A DNA stretch of 64,000 nucleotides from Clostridia bacterium (GCA_018436095.1 JAHDMJ010000023.1:1-64000); one strand, 5' to 3'. Shown: positions 51,667 through 60,508, counted from the first letter of the stretch. Numbers and translations are program-made. The notes: generated by a model not told the origin, from the sequence alone.

Positions 51667-51763
51667 AGGCTGTCACAAAAAGTGATATGCTCCCTTCCAG
51701 GCAAACAAGTGAAAGAATAAATCACTTGATACTGAGAAGGGAGCATATTATTTGCGACAGCCT
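51667..51763. mobile_element. MITE-like palindromic element
   Basis: In the gene-free stretch 51536-51889. Terminal inverted repeats AGGCTGTC...GCTCCCTT (51667-51696) and AAGGGAGC...GACAGCCT (51737-51763) match except for a three-base indel and a few substitutions. Between them lies AAGTGAAAGAATAAATCACTT, itself a hairpin. GGCTGTC-CAAA ends are typical of IS1182-like transposon termini. No transposase is present, so it looks like a non-autonomous miniature element or solo ends. A target-site duplication is not clear. Confidence 0.6.
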
Positions 51764-51889
51764 TGAATGTCCTTATTAAATTGTACATTTCAATTCTGCG
51801 ATTAGGTCTGCTTCCCCGACTTTTTCAATGAGCCCGGTTTGTCGAGGGCTTAATACGGTTATTTTTTAGTCCTTTTTTGCCTCGCCTTC

Positions 51890-53077
51890 CTAGGGCCGCC
51901 TCTGCAGCAGCACCAAAATAAAGGCTATAATACAGGTAGCAGCCGCCAGGATAAAGGAAGTGGTGTAGGAACCGCTTTTGACAAGATGATTTGAAATAAT
52001 CGGAAACAATAAGGCGGAAATACCAAAGCCCACCATGACGCAACCGTAATTAAGCCCCATATGCTTCGTGCCGAAATTGTCCGCCGTGATGGCCGGATAC
52101 ACGCCGGCAGCGCCGCCAAAGCCGAAGGCAATGGCCGCAATGCAAATGAGAAACAAAGAGCCCCGGGCCACAATCATGGTCAGAATCGCCAGCATGGTAA
52201 TCAAAATAATCGCATACACCGCCTGCTTGCGGCCGATTAAATCGGATACCCAAGAGGTAAGCAGACGGCCGGAGGCGCTGGCTATTCCCGTGATCATTAC
52301 CCCTAAAACCGCTAATTCCTGGGACAAGCCCCTTTCCGCCCCCAGAGTCATAAAAAGAGGATTAAGAATGAAATAGGCCGGCAAAATGCAGAGCAAGGAT
52401 AAGCTGATTAAGTAAAACTGGCGGGTTTTCAGCATCTCCCCGGTGGAATACTGCTTTTTGGTCACATTCATCTTGGAGGCCACAAAACCGGGAGGCGCGT
52501 AACCGGCGGGCGGATTATCGATATTCAGGGAACAGCCCACACAAACAACCAGAAAGATAGCCCCGAAGGCCAGCAGGGTTTTGGGAACGCCGGCGCCGGC
52601 CAAAAGGGTGTTGGTAATGGGCGCAAAGATCACCAAAGAAAAGCCGAAAGCCGCCACCATAAAGCCCGTGGCAAAGCCCCGCTTATCGGGGAACCATTTT
52701 TGAACTACGGACACCGTGGCCGTATAAACGATACCGGTGCCTAAGCCGCCGATAATGCCGTAGGTGATATAAACAAGCCAGGGGGCAGCCTTGGTGACGA
52801 AAGCTGTCAGAATCATACCCAGGCTGATCAGAACGCTGCCAAAGACCGTCACCGGTTTGGGACCGATTTTATCCTGGGCCTTGCCGCCCAAGATGATACC
52901 CAAAACGAATACGGCCAGCATAATCGATGAGGTATAGCCGGCCTTAGAGGCCTCCCATTCCAAATGCTGAGCTACAGGACCCCTAAACACGCTCCACATA
53001 TAGATGATGCCGGCGCATAGCTGGATCAGCATGCCGGCGATCAATAGCCCGTAGCGGCTTTTTACTTGATTCTCCAT
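51890..53077 (-). CDS. Oxalate/formate antiporter-type MFS transporter
   Basis: 395 residues from ATG 53077, where GAGG lies 6 nt upstream; the frame runs to 53113. Twelve helices with the OxlT-like family signature: CAGIIYMWSVFRGPVAQHL near the N-terminus, GGLGTGIVYTATVSVVQKWFPDKRG in the middle, and a second-half AVYPAITADNFGTKHMGLNYG. The family exchanges or takes up organic anions such as oxalate, formate or related monocarboxylates. Substrate not determined. It is monocistronic, with the gerKB gene upstream on the same strand. Confidence 0.87.
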   Translation of the reverse strand: MENQVKSRYGLLIAGMLIQLCAGIIYMWSVFRGPVAQHLEWEASKAGYTSSIMLAVFVLGIILGGKAQDKIGPKPVTVFGSVLISLGMILTAFVTKAAPWLVYITYGIIGGLGTGIVYTATVSVVQKWFPDKRGFATGFMVAAFGFSLVIFAPITNTLLAGAGVPKTLLAFGAIFLVVCVGCSLNIDNPPAGYAPPGFVASKMNVTKKQYSTGEMLKTRQFYLISLSLLCILPAYFILNPLFMTLGAERGLSQELAVLGVMITGIASASGRLLTSWVSDLIGRKQAVYAIILITMLAILTMIVARGSLFLICIAAIAFGFGGAAGVYPAITADNFGTKHMGLNYGCVMVGFGISALLFPIISNHLVKSGSYTTSFILAAATCIIAFILVLLQRRP

Positions 53078-53159
53078 TCTTTTCCTCGCTTCCTGTAAAT
53101 ACTTGTCCATCATTATACAGTAGAACGCTAAGCAAGGAAAGCAATTTTTTATCAGATTA

Positions 53160-54254
53160 TCAGATATTCCTTTCCTGCTTCTGCCTTCTCAGATAAAGCT
53201 CGCCGCAGCCCCAGATAAACAGCGGCAGAATCACCTGAAAGGGGAAAGCATAATAAGGATAGTATTTCAGGAAAGCAAACATCTCCATAGTATTTTTATA
53301 TAAGATGCAGCAAAGGGCCATAGCAAACATCCCCAGGGGCAAAACGAGGATCCGGTAATCCTTCAGCCCGAAAAGGCTGGCTAACCCCTTACTGGCAACT
53401 AAAAGACAGACGGTAATTTTAACAATGCCGGCAAATAGAAAATTCGAGGAAATGGTGCTCTCGATTCTGGCTAAAAAATCACTGATTCCGATGATCCGGG
53501 CCGTTACATAAGAGGGGAAGTAGTTGGCCCGCATCATGGTAGGACCGAGCAAAGTCAAATTTCTAAAAAACACCAGAAGGAAAACAACTAATATGATGGC
53601 AAGAGCATATAAAAACAGCTTATACGGGCTGTCGTTCTTCTTAAAAGAGCCGGCCAGTCCTAAGAATATCACAGTTTCCGCATAGGGGAAGGAAAAGATT
53701 TGGAAGGTGCTTTCGGCAAACTGGGCCCCGGTATGTTCTCCGATGGGCAGCAGGTCGTCAACCTTGGCCTGGGGTATAGAGGTGACGAACGTAAACAGCA
53801 CCACGAATACTACAAAGAAAAAGACGGCTATCGACCATTTGCCCAGGGTTCGCACACCGCTTCTGGCCATATAGATAGTGGTAAGAATCATCAATATCAT
53901 AATCGGCAGCTGGGGTGTTTCCGGCATGGCGGATATCTGGGTAAATTCCGAGAAATTCCGCAGCACCAAAGCGCAAAGATGTATGGCATACCACGTGAAT
54001 AAAGCGATGCATATTTTACCGCAGATCTTTCCGAACAAGATATCTGTAATGTCAAATATGTCTTTTTCAGGAAACATGGTTATGATTCGTCCGTAAATCA
54101 AAAACATGGGTATGGCGGCCAAGGTAGCCAATAATATAGGTATCCAGGCCTCCTGGCCTACGCTGGTGCTGACCCCCATTACTACGCTGCTGCCAAAGTT
54201 GAACAGTACTATGCTGAACATTACCTGGTTAAAGGTAACTTTCCCCTTTTTCAT
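53160..54254 (-). CDS. gerKB: Spore germination protein, GerAB/GerKB family permease-like subunit
   Basis: 364 residues, ten helices, the amino acid permease-like B subunit of a GerA-type germinant receptor in the inner spore membrane. This subunit is thought to bind the germinant directly. Family features: FNQVMFSIVLFNFGSSVVMG at the N-terminus, LRNFSEFTQISAMPETP after the third helix, and a C-terminal hydrophobic run ending LFIWGCGELYLRRQ. It is the last gene of gerKA-KC-(D)-KB. Germinant unknown. Confidence 0.92.
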   Translation of the reverse strand: MKKGKVTFNQVMFSIVLFNFGSSVVMGVSTSVGQEAWIPILLATLAAIPMFLIYGRIITMFPEKDIFDITDILFGKICGKICIALFTWYAIHLCALVLRNFSEFTQISAMPETPQLPIMILMILTTIYMARSGVRTLGKWSIAVFFFVVFVVLFTFVTSIPQAKVDDLLPIGEHTGAQFAESTFQIFSFPYAETVIFLGLAGSFKKNDSPYKLFLYALAIILVVFLLVFFRNLTLLGPTMMRANYFPSYVTARIIGISDFLARIESTISSNFLFAGIVKITVCLLVASKGLASLFGLKDYRILVLPLGMFAMALCCILYKNTMEMFAFLKYYPYYAFPFQVILPLFIWGCGELYLRRQKQERNI

Positions 54255-54257
54255 CGC

Positions 54258-54482
54258 CTATCCCCTCCCCTGTACGTTGAAAAGAGCATCAATAGCCTTT
54301 GTAATCAAGATGTTGGGCGAGGGAATTGAGATTTGCAAACTGTCGAGGATCAAGATGATGAAGCTGATAAGCATAATCACCGTATAAATCCTTTTTATCC
54401 CTTTCTCTGCCTGCTTTAAAGCCGTTTTGTAATCATAAATTATCACCGTCAGGAATAAGAACAAGATTATGGCCGTCAGCAT
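54258..54482 (-). CDS. Small two-helix GerD-subunit-like membrane protein of the ger operon
   Basis: 74 residues. Two hydrophobic segments (about 1-17 and 33-50) with a short basic linker (DYKTALKQAEKGIKR). Position, size and topology match the small D subunits of GerA-type receptor operons (two helices, ~75 residues), which modulate receptor activity. It lies 3 nt before the gerKB start and 13 nt after the gerKC stop. ATG is preceded by AGGAGGGCAAA. Function inferred from context. Confidence 0.7.
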   Translation of the reverse strand: MLTAIILFLFLTVIIYDYKTALKQAEKGIKRIYTVIMLISFIILILDSLQISIPSPNILITKAIDALFNVQGRG

Positions 54483-54495
54483 TTTGCCCTCCTGA

Positions 54496-55632
54496 TCATT
54501 TAATAAAGCCGGAATTAACGATATGCACCTTTGATGATACTTCTATCTCAATGTTGGAGAACACTTCATCCCAATGGGGTTCTAACTCCTCCCACAGCTT
54601 TAAGTCCCTCTTATACACCATATCGCTGAAGTTGAAGATATCGGCTTGGTATTCCTGTTGGACTTTTGCCACCACAGCCTTAATCTTCTCCTCAATCATC
54701 ACTTCTGCGGCTTCCTCGATTCGTTTGATGACCTCTTCATTGGTTAAGTCCAGCTCTTCATGATTTTCCGCAACGGACACATCAATACTGCTTTCAATTT
54801 TCACCTTTAACCGTTCTTGCTGATAACTGAAGGATTTTTTGGTGTCGCTCCGGAAGATTTCCAAAGAAATATCATCGGTTTCGCGGCCGAGCATATCCAG
54901 GGTCAGGATACCGCCTTCCAGCTTATCCTCCGCAAACAAAACATACCGGGATTCTTCCGGCGTCAGAAAACCTGCCAGCTTGTCTCCTTTAAAAACAGCG
55001 CTGCCGTTGGCCTCGGTGACTTCCCGGTCGCCATTTTTTGTTTTGCGCAAGGCCGGCAGAATCGCCGCATTGCCCTTGGATTTAAGCATGTTGTATATAT
55101 CGTAAAGCTGCATGTGGATGGTGCTGGCGGTAACGCTTTTATCCTTTGTAATAATTTCATGAATAATTGACGACATGATGCCGCTCATCTTTTCGTCTTT
55201 TTTCAAGATCACGGCGGCAGTATCTTCCTGGGACAAAGCCACGCACATGGTTTCCCGGCATTCGCCGTCCCGCAAAAACCATTCGATGGCGTCGAATATC
55301 CCCTCTTTCTCTGCAAATTGCTGGCTGATTACCAAAACATAACTGCTGCCGAAATACAGCCGGTTCAGCTCTTTCTTTTTGGCGTTTCTGGCTGCATCAA
55401 ACAGGTTTTTGCCTTCAGAAGTAATAATCCTGCTGCCAATATTGCTTCGCTTTTCCGCCGTCAGCAGGTCGGCAACCTCATAGCTCATCTTATATTCGTT
55501 ATTTTCCTTATCGAAATCCACGGCGATGCCTACCACGATATTCACTTGGTCCAGGCCCCGGTAATTCCAGCAGCCGCAGAGGCCCAAAGCCACCAGTATA
55601 TACAGCAGACAAACCAGCAAGCGTTTAGCCAT
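54496..55632 (-). CDS. gerKC: Spore germination protein, GerAC/GerKC family lipoprotein
   Basis: 378 residues from ATG 55632, with GGGAGGTG 5 nt upstream. Lipobox LGLCGCWNYR, the typical C-W-N/D/S-R-E/G start of GerC proteins, anchors it to the outer face of the spore inner membrane. Then come GerAC N-terminal and C-terminal regions, with GSSYVLVISQQFAEKEGI and a C-terminal helix VAKVQQEYQADIFNFSDMVYK. The start overlaps the gerKA 3' end by 8 bp. Confidence 0.93.
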   Translation of the reverse strand: MAKRLLVCLLYILVALGLCGCWNYRGLDQVNIVVGIAVDFDKENNEYKMSYEVADLLTAEKRSNIGSRIITSEGKNLFDAARNAKKKELNRLYFGSSYVLVISQQFAEKEGIFDAIEWFLRDGECRETMCVALSQEDTAAVILKKDEKMSGIMSSIIHEIITKDKSVTASTIHMQLYDIYNMLKSKGNAAILPALRKTKNGDREVTEANGSAVFKGDKLAGFLTPEESRYVLFAEDKLEGGILTLDMLGRETDDISLEIFRSDTKKSFSYQQERLKVKIESSIDVSVAENHEELDLTNEEVIKRIEEAAEVMIEEKIKAVVAKVQQEYQADIFNFSDMVYKRDLKLWEELEPHWDEVFSNIEIEVSSKVHIVNSGFIK

Positions 55633-57178
55633 TATTGCCACCTCCCTGCTGCCTGACTTCGTTTTCACTCAGCTCTTCGGGGCGTTCAATCATATCAGGC
55701 CAGGGAGAGCGGATGAAAATATCCTTGTTTTTTTGGAAGCTGAAGCTGCCCTCCAAGGATAGGTGGTCTACGCCAAAAGATTTCAGGTTGTTGAGGTGAA
55801 TGAACAGCAGGGAAAGGCCTATGGTCAGGCCAAAGAAGCCGAAGCTTGAAGCCAGCAGCAGCAATAGCAGCCGCCAGAAAATAATTGGCGCATTCAACTT
55901 CGGCACCAAAAGGCTGGTAATGCCTGTAGCCGCCACCATGATGATCATCGGCGCCGCCACCAGGCTGGCCTCAACGGCGGCCTGGCCGATAACCAGAGCC
56001 CCCACAATGCTTAAAGCCTGGCCGATATTGGAGGGCATGCGGACACCTGTTTCCCGTAAAATGTCAAAAACGATCAGCATGATTACAGCCTCCACAGCAG
56101 CAGGCAAAGGCACGTTTTGGCGTTCCAGGGCAATCCTCATCAATAGCTGCAAAGGCAATATCTCCTGATGGAAGGCCACTACGGCGATATACAGTCCCGG
56201 CACCGCCAGAGTCAAAAAGAAACCCATAATACGCAGCATTCTGGAAAAGGAAGAATAATAGAAGTTAAAGTAATAGTCCTCATTGACTTGAAAATTTTCA
56301 ATAAAAAGATAAGGCACAGTCAGAGCTACGGGGGTGTTGTCCACCAAAACAGCAATGCGGCCTTCCAGAAGCTTAGCCAGCACAACATCAGGCCGTTCGG
56401 TGCTGCCTACGGTACGAAAAGGCGAATTAGGAAAGTCGTGGATCTGCTCGGTGATATAGTTGGAATCCAGTATCCCGTCAATATCGATTTTGTTTAGCCG
56501 CCGCAAAAGTTCCTCTAAAACGTCCTTGTTCACCAAGCTGTCGAGATAGCAAATACAAACCGTAGTTTGGGTGCGTTTGCCCAAAGTCATGGTTTTCGTT
56601 TTTAATTCATTTGTACGGGCTCGCCGCAGGATTTGGGAAAGGTTCTGAATCAGGGATTCCGTAAAGCCGTCCCGGGGGCCGCTGAGAACTTTTTCATTAT
56701 CCGGCTCCGCTATGGAGCGAACGGCAAACTGCTTCGTATTTAAAACGGCGGCCTGATCACAGCCCTCTACGAAAAGCACGGTATCGCCGTGGGTCACACT
56801 TTCAATCAGGGCTTTAAAGGTGTTGATTTTTTTTGATTCCCCCACCTGTACTACAGTGGCCAGCAGGCTTTCCAGCAGCGGTTCGCCCCCCTCCGGCCTT
56901 TTGGTCATCAGGGGCTCCACAATATTGTTGTTGACAATTTCCGAATGGACTACGCCGTCAATAAAGATCAGGAAATAACGGATAGGGTCTTTCCCCGGAC
57001 TTTGAATCATCTTATATTGGACAATATCCACGTTGTTAAACAGCTTTTTAATCACTGCAACATTTTCGTCCAATGACCGGCTGAATTTATGCTCTTCAAG
57101 AGGATAGTTCAAGCGGGCAATTTTTTCATCAAGATCCGTAGCTTTTCCGGCGCACAATTTTTTCAAAAACCGCAGCAT
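55625..57178 (-). CDS. gerKA: Spore germination protein, GerAA/GerKA family
   Basis: 517 residues. A hydrophilic N-terminal domain (about 1-295; includes FIDGVVHSEIVNNNIVEPL and SPFRTVGSTERPDVVLAKLLEGRIAVLVDNTP, strongly conserved in GerA proteins) is followed by about five helices with RMLRIMGFFLTLAVPGLYIA and EAVIMLIVFDILRETGVRMP. It forms the oligomeric channel-like subunit of germinant receptors. First gene of the operon; it starts 42 nt downstream of a strong terminator. ATG has AAAGGAG 7 nt upstream. A possible sigma-G promoter overlaps that terminator (see findings). Confidence 0.95.
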   Translation of the reverse strand: MLRFLKKLCAGKATDLDEKIARLNYPLEEHKFSRSLDENVAVIKKLFNNVDIVQYKMIQSPGKDPIRYFLIFIDGVVHSEIVNNNIVEPLMTKRPEGGEPLLESLLATVVQVGESKKINTFKALIESVTHGDTVLFVEGCDQAAVLNTKQFAVRSIAEPDNEKVLSGPRDGFTESLIQNLSQILRRARTNELKTKTMTLGKRTQTTVCICYLDSLVNKDVLEELLRRLNKIDIDGILDSNYITEQIHDFPNSPFRTVGSTERPDVVLAKLLEGRIAVLVDNTPVALTVPYLFIENFQVNEDYYFNFYYSSFSRMLRIMGFFLTLAVPGLYIAVVAFHQEILPLQLLMRIALERQNVPLPAAVEAVIMLIVFDILRETGVRMPSNIGQALSIVGALVIGQAAVEASLVAAPMIIMVAATGITSLLVPKLNAPIIFWRLLLLLLASSFGFFGLTIGLSLLFIHLNNLKSFGVDHLSLEGSFSFQKNKDIFIRSPWPDMIERPEELSENEVRQQGGGNNG

Positions 57179-57213
57179 AGCTTCTCCTTTGATGAGCAGT
57201 ATTCTTTTTAGTA

Positions 57214-57246
57214 TAAAAAAAGCAGGGATTTTTATGCATCCCTGCT
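57214..57246 (-). terminator. Intrinsic terminator between the pil and ger operons
   Basis: On the minus strand AGCAGGGAT (57246-57238) pairs with ATCCCTGCT (57229-57221), followed by TTTTTTAT. It is 98 bp past the pilO stop. Confidence 0.92.
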
Positions 57247-57343
57247 AATGTAAACACCATTTCCGCTGAATCAACATGGTCATTGAACAAGCAATTCAAG
57301 AAAGGATTGATCGTATGAGCCGAACTGAGCTTGTGATTGTGTC

Positions 57344-57895
57344 TTAAAGCTTCTCGTAAAGAAGCAGTGTCAGCCGTACCGAAACAGGCTGGGCGGCAAT
57401 ATCCCCCTGAGGTGAGGCGGCAGCTGGCTGAACAGTGATGTTTTGCAGCTCGCAGCGGTAAGGAAAGTCATATAAGGCGCTTAGAATTTCCTTGGCCTGG
57501 GCGTAGCTTTCTGCGGCAAAAGTCAGCTCAACGCTCCGTTGGGCCAGATGTTCATCTAAACGCGGCTGAACAAAGGTTAGCCCATAGTCCCGGGCATTAA
57601 GTAAAATGCTGTCAAACTCCAGCATAACCAGATTGATATTATCGTATTCCGGCACGGCTACAGGACGAAAATCCGGTGAAAGCTCCGCTTCCTTCAGGGC
57701 CTTTTCCATCTGCCGCAACCGGATCAACTGGGACTGTCCAAGGGCCAGTTCCTCTTCGGCAATGACCAGCCGCTGCTGGGCTGCCGCAAGCCGGCGCCCT
57801 ACAGGCAGGTAAAAAAACTGCATATAGGATACGGCAACCAGCAGGAATATCAATAGAATAAGCAGTACTCTTTCGCGTTTTGATAGCTTTCTCAT
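57344..57895 (-). CDS. pilO: Type IV pilus assembly PilO-like protein
   Basis: 183 residues. One N-terminal TM helix (about 9-27), then a coiled-coil region (about 33-70, RLAAAQQRLVIAEEEL) and a ferredoxin-like C-terminal domain. This fits PilO/GspM-type inner-membrane alignment proteins. Its ATG overlaps the pilN stop (ATGA). Sequence conservation in this family is low, so the call rests on topology, size and the position after pilM and pilN. Confidence 0.8.
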   Translation of the reverse strand: MRKLSKRERVLLILLIFLLVAVSYMQFFYLPVGRRLAAAQQRLVIAEEELALGQSQLIRLRQMEKALKEAELSPDFRPVAVPEYDNINLVMLEFDSILLNARDYGLTFVQPRLDEHLAQRSVELTFAAESYAQAKEILSALYDFPYRCELQNITVQPAAASPQGDIAAQPVSVRLTLLLYEKL

Positions 57896-58518
57896 GATTT
57901 CTGATCCTCCCCGGCTGCCGTCGTCGGAGCTTGGTCTGCGTCGCCTCCGGCTATTTGGCCTTCCCGGCTGCCGGGAACCGCCAAAGTAATGGTCATGGCG
58001 GCAGTAGCCCGCTTATCGGCCTTTTGCCCGGCGGCGGCATTATATATCTGTACAGCGTCCACCAGCTCCCTGGCCATCAGCCGCTGGTAAATGCCAGACA
58101 TCTCATTTAATGTTACCCCGGCCAGCCGCACCGTAATCTGCTGCTCACTTATGGTAAAAGAATGGACCTGAGCCCAAGGCAAAAGCTCCTCTTCAATGAG
58201 CTTAAAGCAGTCCATAACATTCACCTTGCCGGATAAAGCGGGCTGGGTTTGCTGCTCAATTTCATAAGTCTCCCGAAGCGGGGCCAAATCCTTTAACGCT
58301 TCACGGGTTTTCTGCAGCAAAGCCTCCTGCTGCAGAGCCTGAGCCTCTGTTTTCTGGGTCAGCCGCCAGGGATCGGCAATGTTCAGCTTTACCAGCACCA
58401 GCAGCATCAGCAGAGCCGCCGGCACAAACAGGGTATTGCGGCTGAATCGATAGGATTTTTTTGCCCGTTGAGCTAAATTGATGGCGGTCTTAGCAGTGAT
58501 ATCTTTTGCTTCTGCCAT
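57892..58518 (-). CDS. pilN: Type IV pilus assembly PilN-like protein
   Basis: 208 residues. Cytoplasmic N-terminal ~28 residues (PilM-binding position in PilN proteins), TM about 31-48, a coiled-coil (about 53-85) and an extracellular domain. An Ala/Gly/Asp-rich C-terminal tail (about 180-208) looks unstructured. Call supported by order pilM-pilN-pilO and topology. It begins 7 nt after pilM, with AGAAGGAAA just before the ATG. PilN links the cytoplasmic PilM ring with PilO. Confidence 0.8.
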   Translation of the reverse strand: MAEAKDITAKTAINLAQRAKKSYRFSRNTLFVPAALLMLLVLVKLNIADPWRLTQKTEAQALQQEALLQKTREALKDLAPLRETYEIEQQTQPALSGKVNVMDCFKLIEEELLPWAQVHSFTISEQQITVRLAGVTLNEMSGIYQRLMARELVDAVQIYNAAAGQKADKRATAAMTITLAVPGSREGQIAGGDADQAPTTAAGEDQKS

Positions 58519-58525
58519 TTTCCTT

Positions 58526-59476
58526 CTACCTCCCCATTAATTCCAGAGCCGCACCCACAGCCGTACCGTAGCGCCTCTCCCGGCCGATAGCCGGCATTAA
58601 ATCATCCAGCGTATGAATGTGCAGAGGGATATTATTCCGGATGATTTCCGCCAATACCGGGTTGGCCGTGACGCCCGCCGTCAGATAGACATCCTGCAGG
58701 TCGGAGTCCGGCGTATTAAAGCCATAAAAATTGATGGAACGCAAACTTTCAATGGCAATGGTGCTGCAGAGCTCCCGCAAGGGTTCCTCCTCAGGCCCTC
58801 CGTCAGCCTTCCGGGGCACTTCCGCCAGCTGCCGGCCCCCCAGTTCAATAACCTGGGTAGTCTCATATACGCTGCTGCGATACATATGCACCCGGGTGGC
58901 GCTGTCGCCCAGGTCGATGATGCAGTATTCTGCCGGCTGGCTCTGGGGATTATCCTTTTCGTAGAAGCGAATCAAATTGCGGTAGGTCAGGTATTCCGGC
59001 ACCGCCACAGCAAGCTTCAACCCTGCTTTAGCCAGGGCGGTACGGCACTGGGCAATGGTCTCCCTGGCTGCCACGGCAGCCAAGAACTGCATTTGTACCG
59101 GCTTGCCCTCCTGATCGTTGATTTGCCTCACAAAAGCATAGTCGAAGAAGTAGTTATCCTGGTTACCCTTGATATAGTCCTGAAACTCATAGGGCAGATT
59201 AAGCTGCAACTGCTTTTCCGTCATCCAGGGCAGGGTGATGGAGCGCACAAAGGCAGTCTGCAGAGGCAAAACCAGGGCGCAGTGGCGCTGGGTAATCCGC
59301 TCCCGTTTAAGCAGAGCCCGCAGCTCTTTAGCCAGGGCATCAGGCAGGATTTCCTTCGCCTGCTGCTGGGCAGCAGGGATATCCAGGGCAGCCAGCCGTT
59401 CTACCGCCCCATCCTTCACCAGAGCCAGACGGATCGCAGCGGAACCGATATCTATGCCGAGATAAGTGTGTGCCAT
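58526..59476 (-). CDS. pilM: Type IV pilus assembly ATPase-fold protein PilM
   Basis: 316 residues from ATG 59476, where GTGGAGG lies 4 nt upstream; the frame runs on to 59593 through a repeat. Actin/FtsA-like fold: YLGIDIGSAAIRLALV (phosphate 1 loop), YCIIDLGDSATRVHMYRS (phosphate 2 loop) and a C-terminal AGVTANPVLAEII adenosine-type motif. PilM is a cytoplasmic member of the PilMNO complex. It is the first gene of the second half of the pilus locus and is separated from pilD by about 1.1 kb of repeats, so it may need its own promoter. Confidence 0.9.
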   Translation of the reverse strand: MAHTYLGIDIGSAAIRLALVKDGAVERLAALDIPAAQQQAKEILPDALAKELRALLKRERITQRHCALVLPLQTAFVRSITLPWMTEKQLQLNLPYEFQDYIKGNQDNYFFDYAFVRQINDQEGKPVQMQFLAAVAARETIAQCRTALAKAGLKLAVAVPEYLTYRNLIRFYEKDNPQSQPAEYCIIDLGDSATRVHMYRSSVYETTQVIELGGRQLAEVPRKADGGPEEEPLRELCSTIAIESLRSINFYGFNTPDSDLQDVYLTAGVTANPVLAEIIRNNIPLHIHTLDDLMPAIGRERRYGTAVGAALELMGR

Positions 59477-59527
59477 ATTTCCTCCACTTTTATAAACGAT
59501 TACGCAAATATTTCCGGCTAGGCATGA

Positions 59528-59573
59528 CCCAAGCAAGCTCCCGGCTTGGGCCAAGCAAGCTCCCGGCTTGGGC
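59528..59573. repeat. Two tandem hairpin repeats upstream of pilM
   Basis: CCAAGCAAGCTCCCGGCTTGGG occurs twice in tandem (about 59529-59550 and 59551-59572). Each copy is a hairpin with CCAAGC and GCTTGG arms. The pair is bounded by an imperfect GGCATG / CATGCC. It lies about 50 bp before the pilM start. Confidence 0.85.
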
Positions 59574-59663
59574 CATGCCCGGCGACGGCACATCGACCGG
59601 TCAAGCCGTATGCGGCGGCCCTTGAAAAGCCTTTAGGCCTATGCGGCCTGCCCAGCCGGCATT

Positions 59664-60508
59664 TTGCTCAAAATTGCAGGTTTGCAGAAGGAATGAAAAA
59701 TTTGCCTTAGTCTCAGCCGGGTGTACAAAATTTGAAGTATTATGTGGTTTGCTTTGTTGAAATAGGTATTTCAATCCTACTCATACACTAAATGCAGGTA
59801 AAGGACGGTGCGCAGGGCGGCAAAAATTGAAATTCCGAGCAGTTAGCTGAGGCAAATACACATAATACCTGGTTTTTTGTACAACGGCTGGATGGGAAGC
59901 GACTTTTTCAGTGCCCTCGGTTTGTTGAAGGTACTGCAAAAGCCGGACAAGCTGACCTTCGTGGGGCTGAAATCGGATTCACTGTTGCCAACTGCACAAA
60001 AATCGAAGTTGTGTGACGGCAAGCAGGGGGTTTTCCCTGTTTTCGGTTCCAGATGCACAAAAATTGAGGTTGTGTGACGATTATAGGGCAGTTCTTAGTA
60101 ATCTGAGCCCATTTGAAGGACATGGTGCAGCACAACTTCGCTTCTTGTGCAGTTAGCCTCTGCTTTTAGCCTAAATTTGATGTCCGCTGCAACACAACTT
60201 CGATTTTTGAGCACCCCGCCCGATTTGCCGGTCAAGTTTTCTCAGTGCTCTTGGTTTGTTGAAGGCACTGAAAAACCGGGCAAGCTAACCTTCGTGGAGC
60301 TAAAATGTACAAAATTTGAGGTTTTATGTTTATTTGCCATGGCTAGCTGTACAAAATCTTCAGTTTTATGTTGGTAAGCACTGTTTTCTCTGTATTTAGT
60401 GTCAACGATAATTTGAATCCACTATCTTAAAGGAGGCACCCACCCAAAACCTCAAATTTTGTACAGGCGGCTGGATGGGAAGCGACTTTTTCAGTGTCCT
60501 CGGTTTGT
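59664..60508. repeat. Composite intergenic inverted-unit repeat element, locus 4
   Basis: This fills most of the 1.1-kb gap between pilM and pilD; I see no gene in it. Forward units lie near 59664, 59722, 59993, 60054, 60306 and 60348. Inverted units lie near 59821, 59857, 60131, 60192 and 60442. They form three sub-elements with different unit cores (TGTACA-TATTATGTG, TGCACA-GTTGTGTG, TGTACA-GAGGTTTTATG), each matching its own inverted partners. Longer direct repeats are a 41-bp segment at 59885-59925 and 60468-60508 (one mismatch) and a diverged 64-bp segment at 59909-59973 and 60243-60306. Confidence 0.85.

Noticed and set aside
51536-51889. The palindromic stretch considered as an intact insertion sequence
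   Set aside because: Only about 40 bp lie between the inverted ends, so there is no room for a transposase; a MITE-like element or solo ends fits better.
59877-60377. Short frames of 66-76 codons in repeat locus 4
   Set aside because: Their codons are the repeat units themselves, in both strands, with no ribosome binding sites.
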